DNA from: a virus
Strand: one strand, 5' to 3'
DNA length: 64,000 nt
Virus record (IMG/VR): IMGVR_UViG_3300025131_000013
Coordinates: 29,476 to 93,475 of that record
Shown here: positions 17,128 through 26,254 of the stretch, in pieces
Layout: each line of letters starts with the position of its first letter
Numbering within the stretch: the first letter of the stretch is position 1
The notes under the pieces: generated by a model
What the model saw: the letters and a program-made list of their open reading frames with translations, nothing else
Told to the model about the DNA's origin: nothing
Database searches by the model: none
Position numbers and translations under genes: made by a program

Positions 17128-17885
17128 TGAAAACAGTAGATGTGACATTCCTAGCAGAGCAAAATAAGCTCTCTGGCTCTAAGGCAATCGAAGAGGCCAA
17201 GGTATACAAGAGGTATCCGTGGCCGATAACTGAGATTGTGGATGCCGGGAATTTCAAAGTAGAAGGGCACGCAGAAGATCATTTTTCCTTGAATGATTGG
17301 TTCATCATAACTACGAGGAAATTTAGCACCAAGTTTAGAGTGACTGGGACTCCATCGTTCGCATCAGGAGTGACTAATATACCTTCTGCTGCTCACTCTT
17401 TAGGGACGGCGCAAGATGTCGGAGGCTTCGTAGCCAAGCGTTATGACGTCTCAAGGCAGGTCTTGAAGATAGGGACAATAAGTCAGAGGTTTGAAGGACA
17501 AACTCTGAATAGCTTTAGGACTGGTGCCGCCACTATAGAGATGAACGACAGGGCATATCTAAATCTGTATGACGAGGCAAATCAAGATGGGGTATTCTTC
17601 CAGAGAAGCTGGTCGGATACCATAAGTGTCTCTACGCCTGGTGCCAGCACGACAGTATTTACCTTAGTTACCGGAGGTTTGACGACTAATAAGCTGAGGG
17701 GCTACACCCTACAGCTTTTATCAGGCCCCTACGAAGGCAAAGCCTACCCTATTATAGCAAATGCGGCAGGGACCGTTACGATTCAGGGAGTCGTTAGTAA
17801 TGCTATATCTGGAGATGAGGTTTTGCTTGCTCTTGAGAATCTATTCTATGGCGAAATCTTGGCCGGATTTAAGGGTGCTCTGTAA
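17127..17885 (+). CDS. Tail tip protein, distal-tail position, unknown family
   Basis: The 252-residue, beta-rich protein overlaps the tape measure stop by one base and the next start by one base. In siphoviruses the gene after the tape measure usually encodes the distal tail protein or an equivalent tip protein, and the size fits. No diagnostic motif was recognised. Features such as FYGEILAGFKGAL at the end and VTLQGVVSNAISGDEV-like hairpins suggest an oligomeric beta structure. Function is inferred from position. Confidence 0.5.
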   Translation: MKTVDVTFLAEQNKLSGSKAIEEAKVYKRYPWPITEIVDAGNFKVEGHAEDHFSLNDWFIITTRKFSTKFRVTGTPSFASGVTNIPSAAHSLGTAQDVGGFVAKRYDVSRQVLKIGTISQRFEGQTLNSFRTGAATIEMNDRAYLNLYDEANQDGVFFQRSWSDTISVSTPGASTTVFTLVTGGLTTNKLRGYTLQLLSGPYEGKAYPIIANAAGTVTIQGVVSNAISGDEVLLALENLFYGEILAGFKGAL

Positions 17886-20203
17886 TGGCTACATATAGCT
17901 TCTGGCAATCAAAGACGGTAGCTCAATTATCTTCGATTACGGATGGCGTGACTGATGCCGATAAGGCATATATGGAGGCTAATCCGTTTGACCAGATAGC
18001 TGCTATGTTCTCGGAACTAGGATCTGGCCCTAGTGGTAGTCTTATTGATCTGACGGTAAGACTGGCCGTATCGTTACAGGCTGATGGCGATTTAATACCT
18101 GGCTCTGTTACACTAGCCATAGACGGTCAAGATATATCTGTAAACGACCTGTTCGTATCAGGCATAACTAGCTTTAACGCTGTCCAGTATACATGGACTG
18201 GATCAGACGGTGGAGCCGGGGATGTTCTGACTACGGATGGTGGGGGTAGTCTTACTTGGACCACTCCTACTGTTTCCTCGCCTCTCTGGACTCAGTCAGG
18301 CAACGATATATACTACCCGTCTGGCGGAGTAGGAGTTGCCGGAAACGTAGGAATTGGATCTAGTTCATCCCCCAGCCACAGATTTACTGTTCAACAAACT
18401 GGATCTGCCTTCGTAGTCCTTAATAATGCTGGGACAGTATTCTTTGAGGTTGATACTAGCCTCAATACGATAACTGCTCCTACGGTTGGAGTGACTACTA
18501 CGATCTATACTCTTGAAGCCACTAATTCGTTTGATGTTGGCTCGGGTAGCTTTACGGTTAATAGTGTAGGCAATACCGATATAGCCGATGACCTTAAGGT
18601 AGATGGCCACACAGGGTTGGGTGCTGGTGCTACCCCTTCGTCAAATCTGACGTTTTGGATACATAATACGCTTGGCGCAGGAGGAACTGTCTATAACTTT
18701 GTGAATCAGCTAGTTGTTAGTGGGGCCAATACTGACGTATATGGGCAATGGAATACGGTAGGGACTTCTGCCGCCGTAGCACTTACCAATATCTATAATC
18801 TCCGTATAACTGAGGGATCAAAGACCCCAGGCACTACGATCACAAATCAGTATGGCGTCCTTATAGGGACGTTAAATGATGCTTCCAATAACTGGGGCAT
18901 ATGGTGCGAGACAGACTCGGTATTTACCGGGACTCTTAAGGTTGGGCCGGATAGTGCCTTCCTGAATGCCTCTCATGGATTCAGAGTAGAAGTAGATCAA
19001 GCGTTCAATGCTGGCCTTGAAGTAGTCAACATAAATAGTAATGGATTTGCTGCAGCCTCTATGGACTTGAGAAGGACTGCTACTGGAGTAAGCGGTCATC
19101 ATGTAGGCATCTTTAACGTCACTGGTAAGGATACAGCCGGCAACATCCATCAATATGCGAATGTTATTTTTTCATCAGAGATAGCGACCTCTGGTGGAGA
19201 GATGGGCCAGATATCTCTGTATGTAGCAGAGTCAGGAGTAGACACCCAAGAGTATTTGAGAATCTCTGCTAACAATACGGCTATTTCTCTGAAGGGGAAC
19301 ATCCTTCCTCTGTCAGGTGATGATACGGGTCAGATAGGTGATACATCTGATAGGTTTTCAAAAGGATATTTTGCTGATTCGGTATCATCCGGTGCTACTG
19401 TTGCCCCAGGAACAAGTGGAGCATATGTATACCGATTTGTTGCTCACAGCACTGCCGCTGAAGGAGTCTACTCACAATGGACTAACTCTGCTACCGGAAC
19501 TGGAGCAGACCAGGGCTTTGTAATTGGAATTGATTCAACAGGTCAAGGGATTCTTTATAATAACGAAGCTCAGAATATCTTGTTCTATACTGCTGGCGTT
19601 CAGGCAATGATTATAGAGACTGGAACTGAATTTCTTGGGATCGGGCCATCAACCACCACCCCCGCTTATCGAATTGATACCCAGGGTGTTGCCTCGAATG
19701 AGGCATACCGCATTTCTACTGATGTAGTTGACGGCGCAGTATGGTTTATTTGGAATAATGATGCCCGAACTTGGTGGGGTGGAGTCAGAACGGATGATTA
19801 CTGGGCCCTTTGGGATCAAACCGGAGCCAATTATCGCCTTGTAATAGCCACTAATGGAGATATCTCAGGAACTCACGGAACTTACCATATATCGTCTGAT
19901 GAGCGTCTTAAGACAAATGTTGTTCCGATAGAGAATGCTTTAGCTACTGTATGCCAGATGGAGGGTGTTCACTATAATTGGATAACCCCTCCTTACAAGC
20001 GAGAAGGAAAGCAGACTGGGATGATAGCTCAGCAGATTTATGGAATAGCCTCTGAGCTCACTCAGACAGCAGATGATGAAATGGCTACTATGTCAATTAA
20101 GGATGACATCAGTGTTGACGCATACTTAGTTGAGGCAATTAAGGAACTTAAATTAGAAAATGATGATTTGAGAGCAGAAATCGAGATTCTGAAGGCGATA
20201 TAG
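17885..20203 (+). CDS. Tail fibre with C-terminal S74 chaperone domain
   Basis: This 772-residue protein is Ser/Thr/Gly-rich and repetitive in its middle, as in trimeric fibres. The C-terminus from about residue 665 is a peptidase S74 intramolecular chaperone: SSDERLK (670-676) contains the catalytic Ser and nearby Lys, then GVHYNWI, TGMIAQQIYGI and SVDAYLVEAIKELK. In this family the domain guides trimer folding and cleaves itself off just before the Ser. The end is a short coiled coil. The mature fibre would therefore be about 670 residues. It probably binds a host surface receptor. Confidence 0.85.
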   Translation: MATYSFWQSKTVAQLSSITDGVTDADKAYMEANPFDQIAAMFSELGSGPSGSLIDLTVRLAVSLQADGDLIPGSVTLAIDGQDISVNDLFVSGITSFNAVQYTWTGSDGGAGDVLTTDGGGSLTWTTPTVSSPLWTQSGNDIYYPSGGVGVAGNVGIGSSSSPSHRFTVQQTGSAFVVLNNAGTVFFEVDTSLNTITAPTVGVTTTIYTLEATNSFDVGSGSFTVNSVGNTDIADDLKVDGHTGLGAGATPSSNLTFWIHNTLGAGGTVYNFVNQLVVSGANTDVYGQWNTVGTSAAVALTNIYNLRITEGSKTPGTTITNQYGVLIGTLNDASNNWGIWCETDSVFTGTLKVGPDSAFLNASHGFRVEVDQAFNAGLEVVNINSNGFAAASMDLRRTATGVSGHHVGIFNVTGKDTAGNIHQYANVIFSSEIATSGGEMGQISLYVAESGVDTQEYLRISANNTAISLKGNILPLSGDDTGQIGDTSDRFSKGYFADSVSSGATVAPGTSGAYVYRFVAHSTAAEGVYSQWTNSATGTGADQGFVIGIDSTGQGILYNNEAQNILFYTAGVQAMIIETGTEFLGIGPSTTTPAYRIDTQGVASNEAYRISTDVVDGAVWFIWNNDARTWWGGVRTDDYWALWDQTGANYRLVIATNGDISGTHGTYHISSDERLKTNVVPIENALATVCQMEGVHYNWITPPYKREGKQTGMIAQQIYGIASELTQTADDEMATMSIKDDISVDAYLVEAIKELKLENDDLRAEIEILKAI

Positions 20204-20231
20204 CTGGTATCTTAGAGGAAAGGGGAATCAG

Positions 20232-20546
20232 ATGGCCTTGACAGAAGCAGAAGTTAAATTCGTAGCAAGACTTCAGGCTCAGGTAGACGGGATGAATCAT
20301 TCCGTTAGAGCTGCAGCCCAGAGTCTGCTGGTAAGAAAGAAAGCCGTCACAGATTTGATGGCTGAAGAGGCAGCTTTATTTGGATCGTCCTTCGGTGATA
20401 CCGATTCCGTTGATACTGCTGCTGCTGCTCTTCAGGTAGATCTGGATCGAGTGGACGTAGCGGTTGACGAACTATTTAATACCGGATTGATTTCAGGAAG
20501 TAGAGTGGAAATGGAAGGAGGGCTTAACCCGTCAATACCCCAGTAG
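20232..20546 (+). CDS. Unknown small protein downstream of fibre
   Basis: The 104-residue protein is preceded by AGGGGAA. Its first two thirds are predicted helical (VKFVARLQAQVDGMNHSVRA) and heptad-like. It ends in a flexible tail. No family was recognised. The position between a fibre and the hub-like gene suggests a virion or assembly role, such as a fibre chaperone, but nothing in the sequence proves it. Confidence 0.55.
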   Translation: MALTEAEVKFVARLQAQVDGMNHSVRAAAQSLLVRKKAVTDLMAEEAALFGSSFGDTDSVDTAAAALQVDLDRVDVAVDELFNTGLISGSRVEMEGGLNPSIPQ

Positions 20547-20561
20547 GGAGTTATTAAGAGT

Positions 20562-21107
20562 ATGAGTAAGAAGAAGTATGGCCAGTTCATGCGCAGTGCG
20601 CGCAAGCAGAAGTTAAGAATGAGGAGAGAATTCGTGGAATCACTCGCTTTTAAGCTCAGATACTACCTAGAGGACAGCGGTGACGTTGCCCCTCAAGAAG
20701 ATGGAAGTAAGAAGCCAGTCCGGATGGAGATCCAGAACGATCCGAAGTATCTCCTGGGCATTATGAACGGGATCGACACAGCCAAAGACCCGTATAAGTC
20801 CAGACGCCGAACGATTATGCGTCTGTTCTCTTCGTGTACCAAGGTCGCTCGTGATTGGGCCAGGTCAATGAAGGATACGGATATTCCTGACGAAGAGCAA
20901 GATTTCGTCCTGGAGATTGATATCCCGATCAGCCCAGAGGGGATGGAGTTTCTTAAGGAGTTGGTCGAGAAGCCGCCAGAAGGAGCCAAGTATCAGTCGA
21001 TTCCGGTTCAGCATCTGCTGGTATCTATCGAAGATCAGTATAACGAGTGGAAATCGGAAAAGCCTGATGGCGCGGTTGCAGAGAGCGAACAAAAACCTCC
21101 CGCGTAA
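20562..21107 (+). CDS. Unknown charged protein
   Basis: The 181-residue protein begins with a very basic region (MSKKKYGQFMRSARKQKLRMRR) and has an acidic second half ending in a Glu/Pro-rich tail. Helices dominate. No catalytic motif was seen. It is the last gene before the intrinsic terminator at 21134-21172, so it closes a transcription unit that starts with the tail genes. Virion-assembly or regulatory functions are both possible. Confidence 0.5.
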   Translation: MSKKKYGQFMRSARKQKLRMRREFVESLAFKLRYYLEDSGDVAPQEDGSKKPVRMEIQNDPKYLLGIMNGIDTAKDPYKSRRRTIMRLFSSCTKVARDWARSMKDTDIPDEEQDFVLEIDIPISPEGMEFLKELVEKPPEGAKYQSIPVQHLLVSIEDQYNEWKSEKPDGAVAESEQKPPA

Positions 21108-21133
21108 CCTTTCGGATCGGACGGTGTTCGGAC

Positions 21134-21172
21134 TGCTCAGGGGCTGCAAAGCTCCTGAGCAATCCTTCTTTT
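21134..21172 (+). terminator. Intrinsic terminator with GCAA tetraloop
   Basis: A 12-base stem (21134-21145 with 21150-21161, one wobble) is closed by GCAA, a GNRA tetraloop. It is followed by a T-rich run (TCCTTCTTTT). This is a good factor-independent terminator placed between the gene ending at 21107 and the hub-like gene at 21193. Confidence 0.75.
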
Positions 21173-21192
21173 CCCTATCGGAAGGTTGTTAG

Positions 21193-24100
21193 ATGCCCAT
21201 CGTAAGGTTCAGCCCTAGCTCAGAATTCGGAACATTCAAATGGGGTCAACTAGACACAGGAGAGGCAGGAGAAGTGGCTAGATTACTCTATCATTCGGGA
21301 TTGATCCATCCAGGGTCAATAGATGCTCTGACAAAGCAGAAGATGATGAGGGTTCGATCATTAGGATTCCTCAGAGAACTTGACCTATACAAAGCCTGGC
21401 AATATACTGAGCTCAAAGGCAGGATGGTCACTATTCCCGGAATCCAACTCTGGTCATATGGTGAGGGACAATTATCAGCACCATCCTATGGCCCAAAGGA
21501 TTTAAAATTGTCTGTCAAGGACAGTCAGCTGGGACAGATATCCATAGAGGACATTAGTTCCGATTATCATGCCGGACTATACCCTCTGAAGTATCGCTAC
21601 CCATCTTTATTCTCGTGGGATAGGGGTGAGTGGGAAAGAATACTCGGAGTCACTGGCCTCGATGCCAATGGTGCTACCAAAGTAACAGGGATTGATGGAT
21701 CTGCTAATGATGGATACGCCAGAGTTAAGGTGGCTGATTCAGACGCAGATCGCCCATATGTCTTCCCTGAGAATGATATAGTCGAGTTCGTAGAGGTGAC
21801 TGGTAGGCTTGATGCTACAGAAAAAATCCTGAATGTAGGATCTCTTGCCCTGTCGTATGATTCCGGACCAGAGGTTGCTCTGAATCCTTGGTTCGAGGAT
21901 ATTATATCCTGGGATGGCGCGAATCTTAGCACTCGCGCCAATAATCTGACCGGCAAGCTATCTGAGAATTTCAATAAGTCTGGAGATATTATCCAGAATA
22001 CTGCCGGTGACTCCTTCTATATAGGGTCATCGCAACCATTCTACGGGTTTGAGTTATTCGCCTCTAGTTGGCTTGGAGTAGGCGAGACTATAGAGATAAT
22101 GTTCTCCAACAGGCCTCACGTATCTGAGAATGGAGCAGTTGATACCGGGTTTAGTGCTGATTTCTGGTCTTCAGTGACAGATGAGACATCGGCCCTGAAT
22201 GAGGACGGCAGTATATATTGGGACGATACTGCCGTAGTAGGATGGACAAAGGCTAATCTGATCTATGATGATGGGGCAGAAAAGCAGTTCCTCCAGTATT
22301 ACTGGATCAAAGTTAAGGTGACTAGTGCTACTCCAGGGACCTTGACGGCCCTTACCTTGAGGCGCCATCTTAGATTGCCTGGATCAAAAGGCGACTATAT
22401 AACAGTTAAGGTAGATCCTGAGGCCTTGAGGCTAAAGGAATCAGACGAATCCCTAGTCATAAGGCCTGATAGTAATGGCGTTGCGACTCCATCATCCTGG
22501 CACAGATTTGTATCAATGGATAAGGCTATAACGGAATTAGCAGACGTAGCAAGGTTCAGAGGTGAGATACTGGACCAGGATGACATAAAGATAAATCTGA
22601 ACTCAAGGTATATGAACGTATATTCCGATCTACCTGGTCCAGATTACTACCAGAGGATAACGGCTTCCTTTGTGGATTCAGATGATAATGATCGGGTATA
22701 TCTGGGAATAGGGAAAGAGCTATGGTCCTATGAGCAGCAAGGATCATTACAGTTCCTAGGCAAGATAGTGAATAAGACCGATCCTGCCGGAACTCTTGAC
22801 GATCTTACATTCACTTCTATTCAGAGAATAGTGAAAGACGGGAATGTAGTAAAGGGTGTAGCTTGGACAAGCCGTAGAGATGTAGGGACTGGCCGATCTG
22901 ATTCGGCTGCAGTCACCTTTACCTATACGGTGTCTACTGATACGTTTGCTTACTCCCAAGTCAATGATGGTATCTATGGCGTGATGCCGTCTAAGGAAGT
23001 ATCAAGGATAGGAACGGTTCATGCTGCTGGAGGCCCGACATACTTCAGGTATATAGGGCAGGGATGGGTTGGTGATACTTTCCATGGCGGAGAGAATATG
23101 ACCATCCCGTTTGAGCAAGATGTTTACACAGAAGCAGCAAGCGCATCGGCTGGCTTTCTTTCCGTTCAGGTTCACTCCAGGGATGGTAATACTTCCTCAA
23201 CTGGCTTAGACTATCCGATCTGGATATTTGAACCAACGATGGTAGGTGTCGCACACGAGCCTAACTATGAAGAGGGTCCATACTGGCACGCTAGGCCAGG
23301 TGTATACGCCGTCAATGATGGCGTAGGGACTGTTAATGAGAATGATAAAGACAGGATAGGGTTTAGATACTCTGTAGGCCAAAAGGGGATGGTCGAGTAT
23401 CACTTTAACGATGACAACTGGTATTGTTTCGAGCGTAGAGATCAGCTAAATACAGATACTATAAGGTTGAGGCCTGCTGGAGGTGGAGCGGGTAGTTTTG
23501 AGGATTGTATTTTCTTCTATCCATCGATCAATGATGGAGATCCTACAAATACCAACCCTAACGTATTAGCTGGCCAATTCCCTGATGCGGCAGCCGATAA
23601 GGTATACCTGTCCTATATCATATGGAATGAGGAGGATGTAGCAGGGACGCTTGCTGAGTCAGTATCCTACTTTAGTCTTTACCAACAAGATGGTAAGGCT
23701 AAGGATTGGCCGAAGGCATTCCATTACAATATAACGGGTGCTCTTTATACGGACAAGACAACCGTTTGGAATGCAGGGACTGGCGGAGCAGCCACCCTAG
23801 ACGCCCAATACGATGCTGTCTATGTCGGCGATACTACTACCTTCAATTCCGTATATTTTTCTGTTACCAATAGTGCGTTTAACGCCACAGTCCTGCTTCA
23901 ATACTGGAATGGGTCTGCTTGGACTACAATTGACGCAAGCTTGCAGAATGACAACACTTCTGAGCTTACTACAGACGGTCATTGGACTTGGTCACCTCCT
24001 GCTGATTGGGCAGAAACAGCGGTTAGTCCTGGGGCGATAACACAGTATTGGATCAGATTCCAGGTCGATCCCTATGTCTCTGGATCTACGGTGATAGACG

Positions 24101-25164
24101 GTGCACAGAATGCTTGGACTAATTACTGGGAATCAAGAGCAGCTATCGCAGGTGCTAATAGAGACTGTGAGATGATAACTGATTTCTGTCACAATCCCAA
24201 TGAAGGGACGATCCACGCCTGTGTATTTGATCGCGATATAACGGCAGGATCTAACCCCGGTGAGTATGCCTATCTGGTCATTGAGTTGTCTACCTTGGAC
24301 TATAATTACAGCCAGACAGGGGACAACTTCTTATTTGATCCTATTAGGCCAATCAAAGGATTCATCTACAATTCGACTGACTTTAACATCTATTCAATAG
24401 CCACTAGTCTAGCTGACTTTAATCAAGGCTCTTGGCTCCTGAAGTGTGACTTTACTGGCGGAAACACGATAGAGTTGGAGAACGTTGGAATCGCTCCAGG
24501 AGGTGCTTACGATTTAGAGGGGCATCTTTCCGTAGATTCAGACGGAGGCATGTATGGGGTCGTTGGCGGTAATGAGAACGTCCTGTGGCAATACTCCGAC
24601 GTAATATGGCCTAGAGTCCACATACTTAATATGGGCGATATGGATGTATCAGAGGCCATCGTGAAATTGTGCCAAGCGTCCAATTTTGTCGTCCAAGTTA
24701 CCTCAGAGAGGGTTTTGACTATTCAAGGAAGGCTCGGCAAGACCACTCCGGGGACATTCACTGCTGGCAGGAAGCAATTAATAGACGTGAGGCCGTCTAA
24801 GAAATACCAGCATATCTATCGGGCGGTCACAGTATCTTGGAGTAATGGAGTTGATTCAGGAGTAGAGAACTATGGCGATGTTAATAGTAAGGGCGCCATA
24901 CTATCCGTCAACAATGAATTTATACAGAGTCCGTATTACGCCAGGATTTTGGCCCGTATGCTATTCGACTATTTCAAGAACGTCAGATATGTCTTCCAGG
25001 CAGATATGACTTATCTACTGCAATTAGAGTTGGGAGATGAATTAACCTTTAGCGTTCCTTCAAGTGTAGCTGGTATAGATACTACGAAGGAATGGATTGT
25101 CTGGGGGCTTGATCTAGACACCACCAATAAAAAGTTACTTGGAACATTCTTGGAGAAAGTATAA
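21193..25164 (+). CDS. Large tail hub / tip protein with carbohydrate-binding-like domains
   Basis: The protein has 1323 residues. Two regions (about 273-388 and 866-971) share a pattern: an extended beta domain with FSVTNSAFNATVLLQYWN-like strands, a WSPPADW type loop and a final YWI(K/R)V-like strand, typical of beta-sandwich modules in phage tail proteins. The last 170 residues (from ILNMGDMDVSEAIVKLCQAS) look like the D-domain of a tail hub (gp27/Tal type): NFVVQVTSERVLTIQG, RPSKKYQHIY, then a long helix (YARILARMLFDYFK) and LELGDELTFSVP. It is thus probably the central tip protein, decorated with glycan-binding modules. Hub assignment is inference. Confidence 0.55.
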   Translation: MPIVRFSPSSEFGTFKWGQLDTGEAGEVARLLYHSGLIHPGSIDALTKQKMMRVRSLGFLRELDLYKAWQYTELKGRMVTIPGIQLWSYGEGQLSAPSYGPKDLKLSVKDSQLGQISIEDISSDYHAGLYPLKYRYPSLFSWDRGEWERILGVTGLDANGATKVTGIDGSANDGYARVKVADSDADRPYVFPENDIVEFVEVTGRLDATEKILNVGSLALSYDSGPEVALNPWFEDIISWDGANLSTRANNLTGKLSENFNKSGDIIQNTAGDSFYIGSSQPFYGFELFASSWLGVGETIEIMFSNRPHVSENGAVDTGFSADFWSSVTDETSALNEDGSIYWDDTAVVGWTKANLIYDDGAEKQFLQYYWIKVKVTSATPGTLTALTLRRHLRLPGSKGDYITVKVDPEALRLKESDESLVIRPDSNGVATPSSWHRFVSMDKAITELADVARFRGEILDQDDIKINLNSRYMNVYSDLPGPDYYQRITASFVDSDDNDRVYLGIGKELWSYEQQGSLQFLGKIVNKTDPAGTLDDLTFTSIQRIVKDGNVVKGVAWTSRRDVGTGRSDSAAVTFTYTVSTDTFAYSQVNDGIYGVMPSKEVSRIGTVHAAGGPTYFRYIGQGWVGDTFHGGENMTIPFEQDVYTEAASASAGFLSVQVHSRDGNTSSTGLDYPIWIFEPTMVGVAHEPNYEEGPYWHARPGVYAVNDGVGTVNENDKDRIGFRYSVGQKGMVEYHFNDDNWYCFERRDQLNTDTIRLRPAGGGAGSFEDCIFFYPSINDGDPTNTNPNVLAGQFPDAAADKVYLSYIIWNEEDVAGTLAESVSYFSLYQQDGKAKDWPKAFHYNITGALYTDKTTVWNAGTGGAATLDAQYDAVYVGDTTTFNSVYFSVTNSAFNATVLLQYWNGSAWTTIDASLQNDNTSELTTDGHWTWSPPADWAETAVSPGAITQYWIRFQVDPYVSGSTVIDGAQNAWTNYWESRAAIAGANRDCEMITDFCHNPNEGTIHACVFDRDITAGSNPGEYAYLVIELSTLDYNYSQTGDNFLFDPIRPIKGFIYNSTDFNIYSIATSLADFNQGSWLLKCDFTGGNTIELENVGIAPGGAYDLEGHLSVDSDGGMYGVVGGNENVLWQYSDVIWPRVHILNMGDMDVSEAIVKLCQASNFVVQVTSERVLTIQGRLGKTTPGTFTAGRKQLIDVRPSKKYQHIYRAVTVSWSNGVDSGVENYGDVNSKGAILSVNNEFIQSPYYARILARMLFDYFKNVRYVFQADMTYLLQLELGDELTFSVPSSVAGIDTTKEWIVWGLDLDTTNKKLLGTFLEKV

Positions 25165-26084
25165 TGTCGTTTTCAGGGAACGTATTAGGCGGTGTCGGAT
25201 ATCCAAGATTCTATCTTCTATCAGAAGATATGGTATCAAATGGCAGCATGGAGGATGATGATAACTCTGATAATCTGCCTGATGGGTGGACTGCTGGCGG
25301 TGCTGGCTCTATTAATAGGGTAGCGGACACATCCACTATCTTTGGCGATTACGTCATGAACCTTATAGACGCTAGTGTTGGCGCTAATGGTTGGGCTCAA
25401 TCATCTGTCATGGATCTTCCTTCAGGAGAAGATATAAACGGTCACGAGTTACTGGTTTCGATGTGGGTAAAGTTGATTACAGGAACCCCGAATCCTGGCG
25501 GTCTGATCGTCTATGTCTACAATTCTAGTAATATTCTGGTCGGCAACGAAGAAGTGGTAGCCATAATAGGGACTACGTGGCAGCAACTTTGGATCCCTGT
25601 TAGGCCGTTGGTATCACTCACAGGCGATACGGACCTGTACATAACTATTTTGCCAACCAGAGGCGGGGTATCAGAACTAGCCAATTACTACGTAGACAAC
25701 GTCCAGGTTTTTGAAGTGAACGATACGGTGGATATATCTGTCGAGCCGCAAGAGTATCAGGCTCAAGGCTGGGATAAGCAATTACAAACTGGCCGGCAGA
25801 CCCTGATTGATGGCTCCCTGAAAGAGTATGTCCACGGATGGAGATACCGATGCGAGATAGGGTATGATCTGCTAACTGCCGCAGACGAGGTATTGAGGCA
25901 GAGTATAGCGGATCACGATGGCCTTATAGGTTTTATGCCGCACATTGATACTGCCTGGGGCCAAATTTGCCTTTGGAATGGTGCTCTTGATAGAACATAC
26001 TGGCTCAATCGCTTCCTCGGTCATACGTCAGCTATTCCTTTGATTGGAGCAGAGTTGATGAATGAGAAGCCCACAGGAACCTGA
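25164..26084 (+). CDS. Tail protein with carbohydrate-binding-module-like jelly roll
   Basis: The 306-residue protein shares one base with the previous stop. Residues about 25-180 begin NGSMEDDDNSDNLPDGW and end YYVDNVQVFEV. This is the classic pattern of CBM4/CBM22-type jelly-roll modules (an N-G-x-F/M start, an LPDGW turn and a final D-D/N-V strand). The C-terminal 120 residues (QLQTGRQTLIDGSLKEYVHGW) resemble the small attachment domains found in tail tip proteins. It probably sits on the tip and binds polysaccharide. Confidence 0.55.
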   Translation: MSFSGNVLGGVGYPRFYLLSEDMVSNGSMEDDDNSDNLPDGWTAGGAGSINRVADTSTIFGDYVMNLIDASVGANGWAQSSVMDLPSGEDINGHELLVSMWVKLITGTPNPGGLIVYVYNSSNILVGNEEVVAIIGTTWQQLWIPVRPLVSLTGDTDLYITILPTRGGVSELANYYVDNVQVFEVNDTVDISVEPQEYQAQGWDKQLQTGRQTLIDGSLKEYVHGWRYRCEIGYDLLTAADEVLRQSIADHDGLIGFMPHIDTAWGQICLWNGALDRTYWLNRFLGHTSAIPLIGAELMNEKPTGT

Positions 26085-26248
26085 TGTCTCATAACCTCAT
26101 TATTTCCAACGGTGTATACCTATTCGCCTACGCTCTGAGTGCTTCTGGGGACTTGCTTCTCAACGTAGGGCCGGAGACTAGATGGAATAGGTCACCAACG
26201 GGGGTAAGGGGGGACTTCCTTTTCCAGCCAAAGACTAAAAGGAATTAG
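26084..26248 (+). CDS. Small tail-region protein (54 aa)
   Basis: This short gene begins at an ATG that shares its first base with the preceding TGA stop and ends six bases before the next start. It encodes 54 residues, starting MSHNLIISNGVYLFAYAL. The exact fit in the gap and the coupled start are the evidence for translation. Phage tip regions often have a similar short gene after the tip proteins. No domain is recognised. Confidence 0.5.
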   Translation: MSHNLIISNGVYLFAYALSASGDLLLNVGPETRWNRSPTGVRGDFLFQPKTKRN

Positions 26249-26254
26249 AATCTA

